Of a stretch of DNA of 53,065 nucleotides, positions 1-9,800 are shown piece after piece. Below the pieces are notes generated by a model, which was not told the origin of the DNA, did not search any database, and saw only the letters and a list, made by a program, of their open reading frames with translations. Positions within the stretch are counted from its first letter, which is position 1, and each line of letters begins with the position of its first letter. The translations under genes were made by a program, and so were the position numbers. Source of the DNA: Neolewinella lacunae (GTDB taxonomy: Bacteria; Bacteroidota; Bacteroidia; Chitinophagales; Saprospiraceae). The DNA lies in assembly GCF_014349155.1 (NCBI RefSeq), contig NZ_JACSIT010000065.1:1-53065 (forward strand). The letters run 5' to 3'.

Positions 1-1
1 C

Positions 2-442
2 AACAGTGCAACTGAGGCCATCGTACTACAAGACATTGCCCGGATGCAGACTAGACGAGTACCGGAAGCGGATGAAGCGGAGAACTTTGCCGCTTTTCGG
101 CGGCTGGAATCCTTGACAAAAGGGAAGGTTAATCTTGACGAGCTGGCCTACGAGTTTCACGAAAGCCTTTTGAATGAAGATGCTTTGGCGAACTACACCA
201 AGGCTTGGCTGGATTGGGTCATCACCAACAGAGGCAAACTAACTGATACCCAACTGCAAGCAGCCATTGACCGGGCGAACGCGGTAATATCTTTAACTTT
301 TCCGGATCAGCCAGACATGCTTAAACTGCGTATAAAGAATGGCGTAGCAGACTATGATACTTCTAAGGATCAGGCCTTAAAAGAAAAGTATTTTAAAAAC
401 ATCTCAGACTTGAAATTGGAGTATCCTTCTGCTTCCCATTAG
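2..442 (+). CDS. hypothetical protein, 5'-truncated by window edge
   Basis: The frame is open from the first bases of the window, so the gene probably begins outside it; the first internal ATG is at 44, which would give 132 residues. The visible part is acidic, soluble and mostly helical by eye, with no signal peptide, membrane segment or motif that I recognise. It ends at a TAG at 440-442, just before the first copy of a 35-bp direct repeat. No functional call is possible. Reality as a gene is likely because the codons look normal and the product is compositionally ordinary. Confidence 0.6.
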   Translation, partial: NSATEAIVLQDIARMQTRRVPEADEAENFAAFRRLESLTKGKVNLDELAYEFHESLLNEDALANYTKAWLDWVITNRGKLTDTQLQAAIDRANAVISLTFPDQPDMLKLRIKNGVADYDTSKDQALKEKYFKNISDLKLEYPSASH

Positions 443-461
443 GTGGTAGGCAATGGGGCCT

Positions 462-496
462 TGCTAATTATCCCCCTCGCCTGAATCTACCAGTTT
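462..496 (+). repeat. 35-bp direct repeat, copy 1
   Basis: Begins TGCTAATTATCCCCCTCGCC and matches positions 1674-1708 at 34 of 35 bases by eye. A weaker match continues beyond it (around 521-560 versus 1735-1775). The two copies bracket the RHS scrap and the PIN/antitoxin pair. Confidence 0.85.
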
Positions 497-548
497 AATC
501 TTTGCAAATTTCTACTGCCGCTGTCCACCCAAATGGCCATGGGCTTAA

Positions 549-880
549 TTTTGTCGCGCGCTGGACCTCCGGAGCAACCTAACCGGCCAAGGCAACAGCA
601 ACATCGCTCTCACCCCAAACATCTTCAATCTCCCCGAGCAAATTGTCAAATCCGGGGTAACCACCAACATTATCTACGACGGCCGAGGCAACATGCTTGC
701 CAAAACCACCACCGGACAACCCAGAAAAGACTATCTTAGTGGCATCGAAATCAGTGGAACAAATTTTGAAGCCATCATGCACAGCGAAGGACGCGCAGTC
801 TTGGAAGGAACCTGGAAGTACGAATACGTGCTGCGGGATCACCTGGGTTGTATGGGGAAGGGGGTCAAACACAAGATCGC
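549..880 (+). pseudogene. RHS/YD-repeat core remnant
   Basis: The frame through 549-880 reads like the end of an RHS repeat-associated core: a YDGRGNM stretch, then a block ending in YEYVLRDHLG. RHS cores normally continue after RDHLG with N-x-R and a variable toxin tip; here the sequence runs into unrelated residues. A stop at 546-548 and the lack of upstream YD repeats mean only a fragment of a polymorphic toxin or cell-wall protein is left. Another frame near 900-945 also reads like coding sequence (LYRKLLGEPALL), suggesting scrambled debris. Family assignment rests on the RDHLG signature only. Confidence 0.6.
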
Positions 881-950
881 AGAACTCAAATTGAGGGCAC
901 GAAGTACTGTACCGCAAACTGCTGGGCGAACCTGCGCTGTTATGTGAATG

Positions 951-1367
951 CTATTTTTCTGGAAGCTTTAGGTATTGATCAGCGGTTAACACCGGAATTT
1001 TAGCGCCCCTGAAATCTTTTAAATTTCTGGTGATGATGTAATCCATTTCGTTCTCCAGAGCAGAATAGTACTGAAGACCATCCTCAAAATCTTTGAAGTC
1101 AGTATCGTTCAGCGCTAGCCGAACAACTTTTCCGCTTAAGTCTATAATGGTGACGATCAACTCTAAATCTCTTAAAACCTTGATGGTTCCTTCCTTGCCG
1201 AGATGCTGGCCCAGTATATAATTCGTATTTGCAAAGGTTAAAGCGGAAACGAACAGTCTGACCTTACCCGTATCCCCCAGTGAGCATACCCTTGCGGCAG
1301 CTGCGTAGGCTTCTCGTTTGGCCAGGAGGTCTAAGACGATGTTGGTGTCGAGAAAGAGTTTATTCAT
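951..1367 (-). CDS. PIN-domain ribonuclease toxin (VapC-like)
   Basis: 138 residues, the size of a single PIN domain. The N-terminus carries the first metal-binding acid (D7 in LFLDTNIVLDLL, with N9). A central acidic cluster (D90, D93, E95, D96 in a DFKDFEDGLQY context) and a C-terminal ITRNLKDF element (R114, N115, D118) complete the expected Mg-dependent active site. PIN toxins are RNases that cleave tRNA or rRNA when released from their antitoxin; the target here is unknown. The start overlaps the stop of the upstream antitoxin gene by four bases, as expected for a coupled toxin-antitoxin pair. The intact active site suggests a functional toxin. Confidence 0.85.
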   Translation of the reverse strand: MNKLFLDTNIVLDLLAKREAYAAAARVCSLGDTGKVRLFVSALTFANTNYILGQHLGKEGTIKVLRDLELIVTIIDLSGKVVRLALNDTDFKDFEDGLQYYSALENEMDYIITRNLKDFRGAKIPVLTADQYLKLPEK

Positions 1368-1615
1368 TTGTACTTGTCCCTTAAGTAGTTCGTGTAATTC
1401 TTCTCGAAGTCAAAGTCTTCAGAAAGCGTTATTACGCCTAGCAGTCTATTGACCGTAGGAGAATAGGCCTCCGGCACCTCTTGTTCATGCTTTACCACTG
1501 CCGAAAGATAACTCTCGATCATTCTAGACAAGCTAATGTTATGAGCCTGGGCATACTGCTTAGCGCTATCAATCACTTGAGCATCAAGACTTAGCGTCAG
1601 TTTCCTGTCCATCAT
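1364..1615 (-). CDS. antitoxin, DUF6364-like (partner of PIN toxin)
   Basis: 83 residues. The N-terminus (RKLTLSLDAQVIDSAKQYA) is the short strand plus helix of a ribbon-helix-helix DNA-binding fold, followed by a second helix (ISLSRMIESYLSAVV), the pattern of DUF6364-type antitoxins. The C-terminal tail would wrap the PIN toxin. It is first in the pair and overlaps the toxin start, so it should be made first and repress the shared promoter as a complex with the toxin. Two ATG codons are adjacent at the start (1615 and 1612); either could be used. Confidence 0.8.
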   Translation of the reverse strand: MMDRKLTLSLDAQVIDSAKQYAQAHNISLSRMIESYLSAVVKHEQEVPEAYSPTVNRLLGVITLSEDFDFEKNYTNYLRDKYK

Positions 1616-1673
1616 TCATTGGTTTATACGTGTAAATATACAAACATTATACGTAAAAAGTTGCGGATGGGCG

Positions 1674-1708
1674 TGCTAATTGTCCCCCTCGCCTGAATCT
1701 ACCAGTTT
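1674..1708 (+). repeat. 35-bp direct repeat, copy 2
   Basis: Second copy of the repeat at 462-496, one mismatch (G for A at the ninth base). It lies upstream of the antitoxin gene and marks the right edge of the RHS/toxin-antitoxin block. Confidence 0.85.
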
Positions 1709-1815
1709 CAGCTGTGCATTGTCCCCACTTCTACCTGTCCATCCTAATGGATTTGGGCTAAATTTTACCATTGGCTACCCCCCATCGGTAACTAGCCAAC
1801 CGCCCCTCCTCCCCT

Positions 1816-1879
1816 TGCTCCCTATCCGAACTCCCCCCTTCGGGGGGTCGGGGGGGAGCACCTGCGGCCGCGCCCATCC
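1816..1879 (-). repeat. ~60-bp GC-rich element, copy A (with 18-bp core)
   Basis: Reverse-oriented copy of the element at 6308-6371 and 25312-25371. It contains the core GCACCTGCGGCCGCGCCC at 1858-1875, a C6/G6 hairpin around 1831-1856, and a TGCTCCCT tail. It sits just upstream of the first SurA-type gene. Not coding; function unknown. Confidence 0.75.
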
Positions 1880-1962
1880 AAGAACGCCTCAGCGGTGACA
1901 ACTGCAGCGCCTTCCGGGCAGGCTCCGGCCAGAAAATGCAATAAGAACCGCCCAAAAATGGT

Positions 1963-1970
1963 TACTTTTG
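1963..1970 (+). promoter_or_regulatory. putative promoter -7 box of the SurA-type operon
   Basis: TACTTTTG matches the Bacteroidota -7 consensus TAnnTTTG exactly; no clear TTTG -33 box is visible at the right distance. Transcription would start near 1977, which places an ATG at 1968 outside the transcript and favours a start at 2004 or 2034. Confidence 0.5.
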
Positions 1971-2003
1971 CGCTCCCTTTCGGGAATGTTTCGGACGAAC
2001 ACG

Positions 2004-4004
2004 ATGAAGGTGCCACGTGCAATACCAATGCTTATGAAAATCTTCCCTTCCTACCTTTTACTGGGCTGGCTGGTGCTGGCCGCCGCGGTGGTCCAGGGCC
2101 AAAAAGATAGCGATGTGCTCTTTACCGTAGCGGATGAACCCGTGACGGTGGGCGAATTCCGCTACATCTACACCAAGACGAACGGCGAGCGCGCCGACTT
2201 CAGCGAGGAAGGTGTGATGGAGTACCTGGACCTCTACCAGCGCTTCAAACTCAAGGTAGCCCGCGCCCGCGCCATGGGCCTCGATACCGTGGCTGAACTC
2301 CAGCGCGAGCTGGAAGGCTACCGCCGGCAACTGGCCGATAACTACCTGGTCGACCGGCAGGTGACCGACCGGTTGGTCAACGAACTCTACGCCCGGCAGC
2401 AGCAGGACGTGGAGATCAGCCACATCCTCCTGCAATTCCCCAGCACCCCTCCCCTACCCGCTGACACCCTGCGGCTCTACCAGCGCGCCCTGGAGCTGAA
2501 GCAAGGCCTCACCGCCGGGAACTTCGCCAGCACCGCCCAGCAGTACAGCGACGACCAGTACAGCAAAAAACAGGGGGGCAAAATCGGCTTCATCACCGCT
2601 CCCTTCCCCAAAGGCCTGCACCGCCTGGAAGACGTCATTTACAACGCGGCCCCGAACACCGTTGTGGGCCCCATCCAGACCACCGCTGGCTACCACCTGG
2701 CCATCCGCCACGCCAGCCGCCCGGCCCGGGGCGAGATGGAAGTGGCCCACATCCTGGCCCGGACCAGCGAGGTAGAAGACGCCGCCCGCGGACGCATCCA
2801 GAAGGCCAAAATACTGCTCGACCAGGGCGAAGACTTTGCCAAAGTGGCCGCCACCTACAGCGAGGACGACAACACCAAGGCCAACGCCGGCTACATCGGC
2901 TTTTTCGGCATCAACCGCTACGAGCCCGCCTTCGAAAACGCCGCCTTTGCGCTGGAGCGCGACGGGCAGGTGAGCGACATCGTGCGCACCTCCGCCGGTT
3001 TCCACCTCATCCGCCGCATTTCCCACCGGGGCATACAACCGCTGGAAGACGTCCGCCCTCTTTTGGAAAGCAAGATCAAGGCCGACGGCCGCTACGAAGA
3101 CGCTAAGAAGCAAATGCTCAAAGACATCCGCGCCAAGGCGAAAGTAACCGAAAACAAAGCCGTCTTTGGCCGCTTTGCCGCTGCGCTCGTGGATTCCACT
3201 TTCTTCACCTTCCAGTGGCAGCCCCTTCCGGTGAAGGACAATACGCCCCTGCTGACCATCGGCGACGACTACCGCCTTAGCCTGGAAACCTTCCAGGAGT
3301 TCCTGCGCAAGAACAGCCGCCGCCGCATCAGCCTGGGCCGCGCCCCCCGCAGCAACGCCGCCACCGTAGCCGATGCCCTCTACCAGGAGTGGATCGATGA
3401 ACAGATTATGGCCTACGCCGAAAGCCGTCTGGAAGTGGACTTCCCCGAGTTCGCCGCTCTCATGCGGGAGTACCGCGAAGGCATCCTGCTCTTCGAAGCC
3501 ACCAAACTGGAGGTGTGGGACAAAGCCAGTGACGACACGACGGGACTCAAGGCCTTCTTCGAACGCAACGCCAAAGACTACCGTTGGGGCGAACGCGCCG
3601 AGGTGACCCACTACGTACTTCAGACCAAGGCGGGCATTGACGCCGAGGAAGTCTACGCCTTCGCCGCCACCAACGGCCCCGACAAAACGCTCGATAAGTT
3701 CGGCCGCATGAACGTGGCCGCCGAAACAGAAATTTACGAACTCGAACGGCTTGCGGAACTGGATAAGCTGGCGGCAAAAGTCGGCAGCCGGTCTGCCGTA
3801 ACCAACGATCTGCGCGAGGGCACCGCCTCCTTCTACAAAGTGGAAAGCATGGTGCCCGCCCGCCAGAAAGAACTCCAGGAAGCACGCGGTTACGTGATTG
3901 CGGACTACCAAGACCAGCTCGAACGCGAGTGGGTCGATAAACTGCGCCAACAGTTCCCAGTAGTGGTGAACAAGAAGGTGCTGGCTAAAATGATCAAGTC
4001 GTGA
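2004..4004 (+). CDS. SurA/PpiC-type peptidyl-prolyl isomerase (double parvulin)
   Basis: About 666 residues from this start. An N-terminal signal segment (MKIFPSYLLLGWLVLAAAVV, cleaved near VQGQ) sends it to the periplasm. A helical SurA-like N-domain follows, then two parvulin domains at roughly residues 137-238 and 246-340: each starts with a V/I-S/A-HIL strand and ends with a GYHL or GFHL block. The C-terminal half is a long family-specific region. Parvulins catalyse prolyl cis-trans isomerisation and chaperone outer-membrane proteins to the BAM complex. The frame also opens at 1968, but that lies upstream of the inferred transcription start; 2034 is a further alternative. First of three related genes in one operon, overlapping the next gene by four bases. 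Confidence 0.85.
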   Translation: MKVPRAIPMLMKIFPSYLLLGWLVLAAAVVQGQKDSDVLFTVADEPVTVGEFRYIYTKTNGERADFSEEGVMEYLDLYQRFKLKVARARAMGLDTVAELQRELEGYRRQLADNYLVDRQVTDRLVNELYARQQQDVEISHILLQFPSTPPLPADTLRLYQRALELKQGLTAGNFASTAQQYSDDQYSKKQGGKIGFITAPFPKGLHRLEDVIYNAAPNTVVGPIQTTAGYHLAIRHASRPARGEMEVAHILARTSEVEDAARGRIQKAKILLDQGEDFAKVAATYSEDDNTKANAGYIGFFGINRYEPAFENAAFALERDGQVSDIVRTSAGFHLIRRISHRGIQPLEDVRPLLESKIKADGRYEDAKKQMLKDIRAKAKVTENKAVFGRFAAALVDSTFFTFQWQPLPVKDNTPLLTIGDDYRLSLETFQEFLRKNSRRRISLGRAPRSNAATVADALYQEWIDEQIMAYAESRLEVDFPEFAALMREYREGILLFEATKLEVWDKASDDTTGLKAFFERNAKDYRWGERAEVTHYVLQTKAGIDAEEVYAFAATNGPDKTLDKFGRMNVAAETEIYELERLAELDKLAAKVGSRSAVTNDLREGTASFYKVESMVPARQKELQEARGYVIADYQDQLEREWVDKLRQQFPVVVNKKVLAKMIKS

Positions 4005-4852
4005 GAAAAACAATGGCCCTACTATCGGTAGCTGGGCTGCTGGTGCTGGCGGCCTGTAGCGATGCGCCGGAGGGAGAAGACAAGCTCCTGGCCCGCGTCC
4101 ACCAGAAAGAATTGCGCCTTTCGGAACTCGCCGGCATGTTCCCCGATAACGCCACCGCCGAAGACAGCAGCCTCGTCATCCAGGCTTTCGTCACGCGCTG
4201 GTGCAAAGAAACCGCCCTCCAGTGGGAAGCGGAACGCAACCTGCCGGCCGACCTCAACATCGACCGGCTGGTGCGCGACTACCGGGCCAGCCTGGTCAGT
4301 ACCCACTACGAGGAAGTGCTGGTGGCCATGCGCCTGGACAGTACCATCTCCCCGGAACAACTCACGGCCTACTACGAGGAGAACAAAAGCCAGTACCTGC
4401 TGGAGCGCCCCATTGTCCGCTGTTTCCTCATCCGCGTACCCCACCCGGTGCAGGATGCCGAGGAATTGCAATCGCTGTGGAACAACGGCGAGATCAGCGA
4501 CACGATGGCCCTAAAGAATTACTGCGAGCGTTTCGCCGAAGTGTCTCTTCTCCAGCCCGCCTCCTGGTACAGCCTGGACGATATTGCCAGCCAACTGCCC
4601 AAAGGGGTGCTGACGGCGGGCAACATCAACTCCAAGCGGGAGTTCAGCTTGCAGGAAGGCAGTTTCCGCTACTACTTCCGCCTGCTGGAGGTAAAACCCC
4701 GGCTGGAAATTGCTCCGCTGAGCTACGTCGAAGACCAGGCGCGCAACGTCATCCTCCACAACCGCAAGCGCGAAGTACTGGAACAGGCCCGGGAGGAAAT
4801 CTTCGACCGGGAACTGCGCCGCAACAATATTGAAACCTTTACCAACGAGTAA
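4001..4852 (+). CDS. lipoprotein related to peptidyl-prolyl isomerases
   Basis: 283 residues with a GTG start inside the GTGA overlap with the stop of the preceding gene, a sign of translational coupling. The N-terminus is a lipoprotein signal (LLVLAAC, lipidated Cys 19). The body is helical with SurA-N-like spacing (a KLLARVHQKELRLSEL block, then SPEQLTAYYEENKSQY typical of the segment before a PpiC domain), but the isomerase domain is degenerate and lacks the usual HIL and GYHL signatures. Probably a membrane-anchored chaperone partner of its neighbours, without demonstrable isomerase residues. Similar three-gene clusters of SurA relatives are common in Bacteroidota. Confidence 0.75.
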   Translation: MRKTMALLSVAGLLVLAACSDAPEGEDKLLARVHQKELRLSELAGMFPDNATAEDSSLVIQAFVTRWCKETALQWEAERNLPADLNIDRLVRDYRASLVSTHYEEVLVAMRLDSTISPEQLTAYYEENKSQYLLERPIVRCFLIRVPHPVQDAEELQSLWNNGEISDTMALKNYCERFAEVSLLQPASWYSLDDIASQLPKGVLTAGNINSKREFSLQEGSFRYYFRLLEVKPRLEIAPLSYVEDQARNVILHNRKREVLEQAREEIFDRELRRNNIETFTNE

Positions 4853-4920
4853 GTGTACCCCTGGAAGACAGACCACCCTGGCTGCCTCCCGATTTGTACC
4901 CTACTCCTGAAGCGATACTA

Positions 4921-6297
4921 ATGAAGCTTACCATATACGCCCCCTTCCTGCTGCTATTCCTCCTGCCCGCCGGACTTTTCGCCCAGGCGACGGTCATTGA
5001 CGAGGTGATTGCCCGCGTTGGCGGCGAATACATCCTGCTGTCGGACCTGGAAGAGCAGTTCGCCCTGGCCGCCAGCCAGAGCAACGGGGCACTCGCGCCG
5101 GATACCCGCTGCCAGATCCTCGATCAGCTCCTGGTGGGCAAACTCCTCTACAACCAGTCCAAGCTCGATAGTTTGGAGATCAGCGACAGCGACGTTGAGT
5201 CCCAACTCAACGCCCGCATCGACCGCATCCTCAGCTACATGGGCGGCAGCATCGAGCAGTTCGAAGACTACTACGGGCAGAGCATCACGGCCACCAAAGA
5301 GCAGTTTCGCGAAGACCTGCGGGAGCAGCTGGCCGTGGAACGGATGCGCGGTACCGTCGTCCGCGAAGTAAAGGTCACCCCGGCGGAGGTCAAAACCTTC
5401 TTCGCCCAGATCCCGAAAGACAGCCTGCCCTACTTCAACGCCGAAGTAGAAGTGGGGGAAATCGTCGCCAAACCCGAGCCCAACGAAGAAACCCGTAAGG
5501 CCACCATCGCCCGGCTCGAAGGCGTCCGCGCCAGCATCGAAGCCGGAGAAATGACCTTCGAGGAAGCAGCCAGGAAATTCAGCGAAGACGGCTCCCGACA
5601 GGCCGGCGGCGACCTGGGCTGGACCAAGCGCGGCAAGTTCGTCCCCGAGTTCGAAGCGGCCGCCTACAACCTCGAACCCGGCCAACTCAGCGGCATCGTT
5701 GAATCCGAGTTCGGCTACCACCTCATCAAATTGCAGGAGCGCCGCGGCAACACCATCCGCGTTTCCCACGTCCTGATGCGGCCCCAGGTGACGGACGAAG
5801 ACATCGAAAAATCGCGGGTTTTCCTGGACAGCATCGCCAACCTCATCCGCGTAGACACCTTTAACTTCAGCTACGCCGTCAAACGCTTCGGCTTCGATAA
5901 AGTGCAGAGTTTCAACAACGACGGCCGGATGACGAACAACGCCAGCGGCAATACCTTCTTCGAAATCGGCGACCTCGACCCCGACATCTACTTCACCATC
6001 GACGAGATGGAGGTGGGCGACGTCAGCAACGTCATCGAATTCCGCGACCCGGGCGGCGACCAAATGCTGCGCGTCGTGCAGCTGCAGTCCCGCAGCGCCC
6101 CGCACCGCGCCTCCCTGCGCCAGGATTACGCCAAAATCCAGGACGCCACCAAGCAGGCCAAACAACAGGAGTACCTCAGCGACTGGATCGAAAAGACCAT
6201 CAACTCAACCTTCATCATGATCGACGAGCGCTACCAGGCCTGCACCAGCATCCAGAATTGGATCAACGACAGCCGCAAAATCGCCAGCGGTAAGTAA
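4921..6297 (+). CDS. SurA-like periplasmic chaperone/peptidyl-prolyl isomerase
   Basis: 458 residues from the ATG at 4921; an in-frame TTG at 4894 is upstream but the signal peptide (MKLTIYAPFLLLFLLPAGLFAQ) begins at the ATG. A SurA N-terminal domain (about 26-150, starting VIDEVIARVGGEYILLSDL) is followed by a well-preserved parvulin domain (about 177-275: SEDGSRQAGGDLGW, then FGYHLIKL) and a weaker second one from about 280 (RVSHVLMRP). Domain order matches E. coli SurA, which escorts unfolded porins through the periplasm. Sixty-eight bases separate it from the lipoprotein gene. In this organism likely clients include the PorP- and OmpA-type proteins encoded nearby (inference). Confidence 0.9.
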   Translation: MKLTIYAPFLLLFLLPAGLFAQATVIDEVIARVGGEYILLSDLEEQFALAASQSNGALAPDTRCQILDQLLVGKLLYNQSKLDSLEISDSDVESQLNARIDRILSYMGGSIEQFEDYYGQSITATKEQFREDLREQLAVERMRGTVVREVKVTPAEVKTFFAQIPKDSLPYFNAEVEVGEIVAKPEPNEETRKATIARLEGVRASIEAGEMTFEEAARKFSEDGSRQAGGDLGWTKRGKFVPEFEAAAYNLEPGQLSGIVESEFGYHLIKLQERRGNTIRVSHVLMRPQVTDEDIEKSRVFLDSIANLIRVDTFNFSYAVKRFGFDKVQSFNNDGRMTNNASGNTFFEIGDLDPDIYFTIDEMEVGDVSNVIEFRDPGGDQMLRVVQLQSRSAPHRASLRQDYAKIQDATKQAKQQEYLSDWIEKTINSTFIMIDERYQACTSIQNWINDSRKIASGK

Positions 6298-6307
6298 GGT
6301 TTTTCTG

Positions 6308-6371
6308 GCGCGCGGCCGCAGGTGCTCCCCCCCGGCCCCCCGGAGGGGGGAGTTAGGACAGGGAGCAGGGA
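6308..6371 (+). repeat. ~60-bp GC-rich element, copy B
   Basis: Core GCGCGGCCGCAGGTGC at 6310-6325, then a C-run/G-run hairpin (CCCCCC-GGA-GGGGGG) and a GGGAGCAGGG tail. It is the inverted counterpart of copy A, so the two flank the three-gene SurA-type operon. It starts about 10 bases after the last stop codon and its hairpin could end transcription. Confidence 0.75.
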
Positions 6372-6465
6372 ATGGTGGAGGCCTTGTCCGCCGAAGGATG
6401 GGCGCCGCCTCCCGCACGGTTGAGCCTCTTTTCCTGCGAAGTAAAACGTCTGGGCCTTACCTGAG

Positions 6466-6630
6466 GTCGAGACGTAGGCGGTCTAATTAGGTAGGCTGCA
6501 GCCGTACTCACTTTGGCCCGTTCGTTGAGTGCTCAACCAAGGGCTTTACCGTAGGAAAAGGACGTACGTTGGTCATCGCAAGAGATTAAACCGCCTAGGG
6601 ATCGACCCAGAGGGTCTCAACCTAGGCGAG
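6466..6630 (+). repeat. ~150-bp intergenic repeat module, copy 1
   Basis: The blocks TCTAATTAG, GGCTGCAGCCGTACTCACTT and CGACCCAGAGGGTCTCAACC recur in the same order on the opposite strand at about 22285-22440. Short inverted arms GCCTAGG (6593-6599) and CCTAGGC (6621-6627) enclose the last block. No ORF. The rest of the gap from 6372 to 6784 shows nothing else that I can name. Confidence 0.7.
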
Positions 6631-6784
6631 GTAAAAAGTCTTGACCTCACGCCTCGAAGGAGAACTCGTTCACGAGGTTAATCCTAAAATGGGAACGAAA
6701 AATATTCATCTCGCCAGGATTAATCAACCCTCGCGGCGTATGCCAAAAGTTAAATGTTGAATTCTCAATCGTAAATGTTAAATC

Positions 6785-6824
6785 AAGAAGACCACCTTCC
6801 CCCGCAGGAAAAGGTGGCCTTCTT
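6785..6824 (-). terminator. hairpin terminator of the adhesin operon
   Basis: Arms AAGAAGACCACCTT and AAGGTGGCCTTCTT pair at 13 of 14 positions around a 12-base loop, 24 bases beyond the stop of the giant minus-strand gene. The CTTCTT in the arm gives a short pyrimidine tract but there is no long T-run. Confidence 0.55.
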
Positions 6825-6847
6825 CTAACTCGGTAGGAGCTCCTGGT

Positions 6848-9800
6848 TTAACGCAGAATGGTAATGTTGCCTTTCTGGATCAACTCCTGGCCCGCCGGGC
6901 AAAGCACGCGCAGGTAGTAACCGTAAACATCGGGCTCAAGGTCGTCGCCGCCAATGGTTCCGTCCCAGGAATCGAAGATGTTGTCGCTGGAGTACACTTC
7001 CTGCCCCCAGCGGTTGTAGATGATGAAGCGGAATTCCGTCAGTTCCTCGGCGAAGCGGGAGCGAACCTGCATCACGTCGTTCTCATTGTCCCCGTTGGGC
7101 GTGAAGGCATTGGGCACGTAGATGTGGTCGGCGTCACAAATGGGGTCTTCCACCCGCAGCTCGATCTGGACATCATCCGTGCAGCCATCCCGCGTCACCT
7201 GGATCTCGTACAGCAGGTTGCCCGCTGCATCGGGAGTTGCGGTAACGACCGGTCCGGTGGCGGGGTCAATGGTGCCGTTGGGGATCATCCATTCGTAGGC
7301 ACACTCGCCTTCACAACCTTCCACGGTTAGCGTAGAGCTTTCACCCAGCAGAATCTCGGCAGGGTCGGCCGTTCCCGTCAGCCCGTCAAAGTCTACCACC
7401 GTCGCTTCAATCGTCACGGTAGCGGAACAGCCCGTAGCCAGATCAGTTACGGTGACGGTAACCGGGCCAGAGACCTCTCCAACGAAGACCGGTGCAGTGG
7501 GATCAGAGTTGTCGATGGCGTTAGCGGGGGAATAGGTGTACTGCAAAGTAGGCAGGGGCCGCACTTCTCCAAAGATCTGGGGACGCTCACCCGGGCAGGC
7601 CGTTACGTTGGGCAGGGGCAGGCCGAGCGAAATGCCCGAGACGTTGATCGTGACAGGAACCACCTCGCTACAACCGGTGATGGTATCGGTAGCTTGCCCG
7701 AAGAGCTGGTAGCTTTGTCCGGGTTCCGCAGCATCGACGGTGTAAGTCGTGCCCGTACCCACCTGGTTCGTCAGGCCGGCATCGTCAAACCACACGATCA
7801 CTACGTCCGGGTTTACGGTACTGCCCGTTACGGAAACCATGGTCGGTTCGCAAACCGCCGTATCCGCCGGCGTAGCCGTAAAGGCAATCTCCGGCGCAAC
7901 GTCTACCGTAATGGTTTGGGTGCTGCTGCAATCCGTGAGGGGGTCGGTAATGGTCACCGTCAGCGTCCCATCTTCCGTGAAGGTACCCACCGGGTTGGCG
8001 GGGTCCGAAAGGTCAAGGCCATCGGCGGGGTTCCACTCGTAAACGTAGCCGGCAACTGCCGCTCCGCCGTCAATCGTAAATGACTGTCCGAAACAGGGGG
8101 CTACCAGTTCCGGATAAGTATTGGGCATAAACGGCGTGGAAGTAACGGTGACGGTAAGCATCGTATCGCAGCCAAACTGGTTGGCCACCGTAACCATCAG
8201 GTCTACGCTGCCTTCCGCCGGACTCGTGATGTCCACCCGCGCACCGTCCAGCGCACCGTTGATGATGGCGTTGGGCTCCCAGGCGTAGGTGAGGGTATCG
8301 TTGGGATCGAAATTGAGGACCTGTACACTCGTGTCCGTAGAAGAACAGAAGTTAAGCCCCATTGCGCCCACGTTGATGCCCGCATCCACCTGGTTGTTGA
8401 TGATGACGACCGTATCCCGCTCCACACAAGCGAAGGCGTTGGTGGCGGTGACGACAATCGTGTCACGTCCGCTGGGATTGATGGTCAGGGAAGATCCCGT
8501 GCCGATCACGTTGCCCGCCAGGTCCGTAAAGACAACGTTGACGCCGTCGTTGGTCATCAGCGTAACGCTCAGTTCAATGGGGGTGCCACAGGTTTGTACC
8601 GTGCCGAGGTCAATATCTCCTCCGTCGATGGGTCCGTCGGGGCCGTTTACGGCCAGACCGATGCTGTCGGCAACGATCAGCGTGACGGTATCTACGTTGC
8701 TGCAGTTAAAATCGGCGGCGGCGCTGGTTACCGTGACGAAGTAGGTCCCGGCGATGCCCGTGGTAGGGTTGGGGGTGGCGGGGTCGAAGTCGGGGGCGGG
8801 AGACCAGGTGTAAATCAGGTTGGTGTCCGCTCCGGGGTTCAGCTCGGCTTCTTCTCCGGGGCAGATGATGATCTCCGTAGCCAGGTTGACCACGGCCAGG
8901 TCGACGGTAAAAGAGGTATCCACGCTGGAAACACAGTTGTCGGCGGAAGTCACTTGCAGGGTAGCCGTCACTTCGCCCGAGGTATTCACTTCCAGCGTGG
9001 GGTTCTGTTCCGTGGATGTCGTTGGCGTACCGCCGGTGAACGTCCAGCGGTAGGACAAGGCCGCGCCACTCACGTTCAGCGAGTTGTCCGTAAAGTTGAT
9101 GCTCGTCGTCCCGTTCTCGCAGTCGCCCAGGCCAACGCTGAAGCCGGCTACCAGAACAGCATCAAAGGTGGTCACTTCGCGGGTAAAGAAGCTGACGCAT
9201 TCCTGGTCGTAGATCAGGGAAAGGGTTACGGTATAGGTTCCGGGGGCAGCGTAAACGTGGGTGGGATTGGCCTCCGTACTGGTGGTGCCATCCCCGAAAT
9301 CGTAGCGGTAGCCGAAGGTAACGGTACTGGTATTGGTAAAGCGCACGGTGCTGCCGTCACAATCTACCATCTCGGTAAAGGATAGCGTACCGCTGTCGTC
9401 AATGAGGATGATCTGAATATCCTCCGTGGCAGTACAGCCGTACTGGTTGGTGGCTACCACCGTGGCCGTGTAATCGCCTGGGCCGCCCACGAAAGTCGGA
9501 TTGGCACTGGTCAGGGTTGCGGGATCAAAAAGGTTGGCCGGAGACCACAGGTAGCTGAGGGTATCGTTCAGGTCCAGGTTGGTCACACCCACACTTACTC
9601 CGTCGCTGGTGCAGGCCAGCAGCGTATCCGGCAGGGCGATTTCCACTGGTCCACCGCTGACGGTGAAGGTGATGGTATCGGTACAGTTCTGGGCGTCCGT
9701 CGCCACTAAAAGGTAGTCTGATTCTCCACTTACGGGAACGGTAAAGGTCGTACCCGTACCGATGGCAACGCCGTTGGGATCGAAGAGCACAATTTCGGCC

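Noticed and set aside
2454..4013. 519-codon open frame on the minus strand opposite the first SurA-type gene
   Set aside because: Antisense shadow of a GC-rich gene; low-complexity His/Gly/Val composition and no domain.
4954..6165. 403-codon minus-strand frame opposite the third SurA-type gene
   Set aside because: Mirror of a gene with clear parvulin motifs; composition is that of a complement frame.
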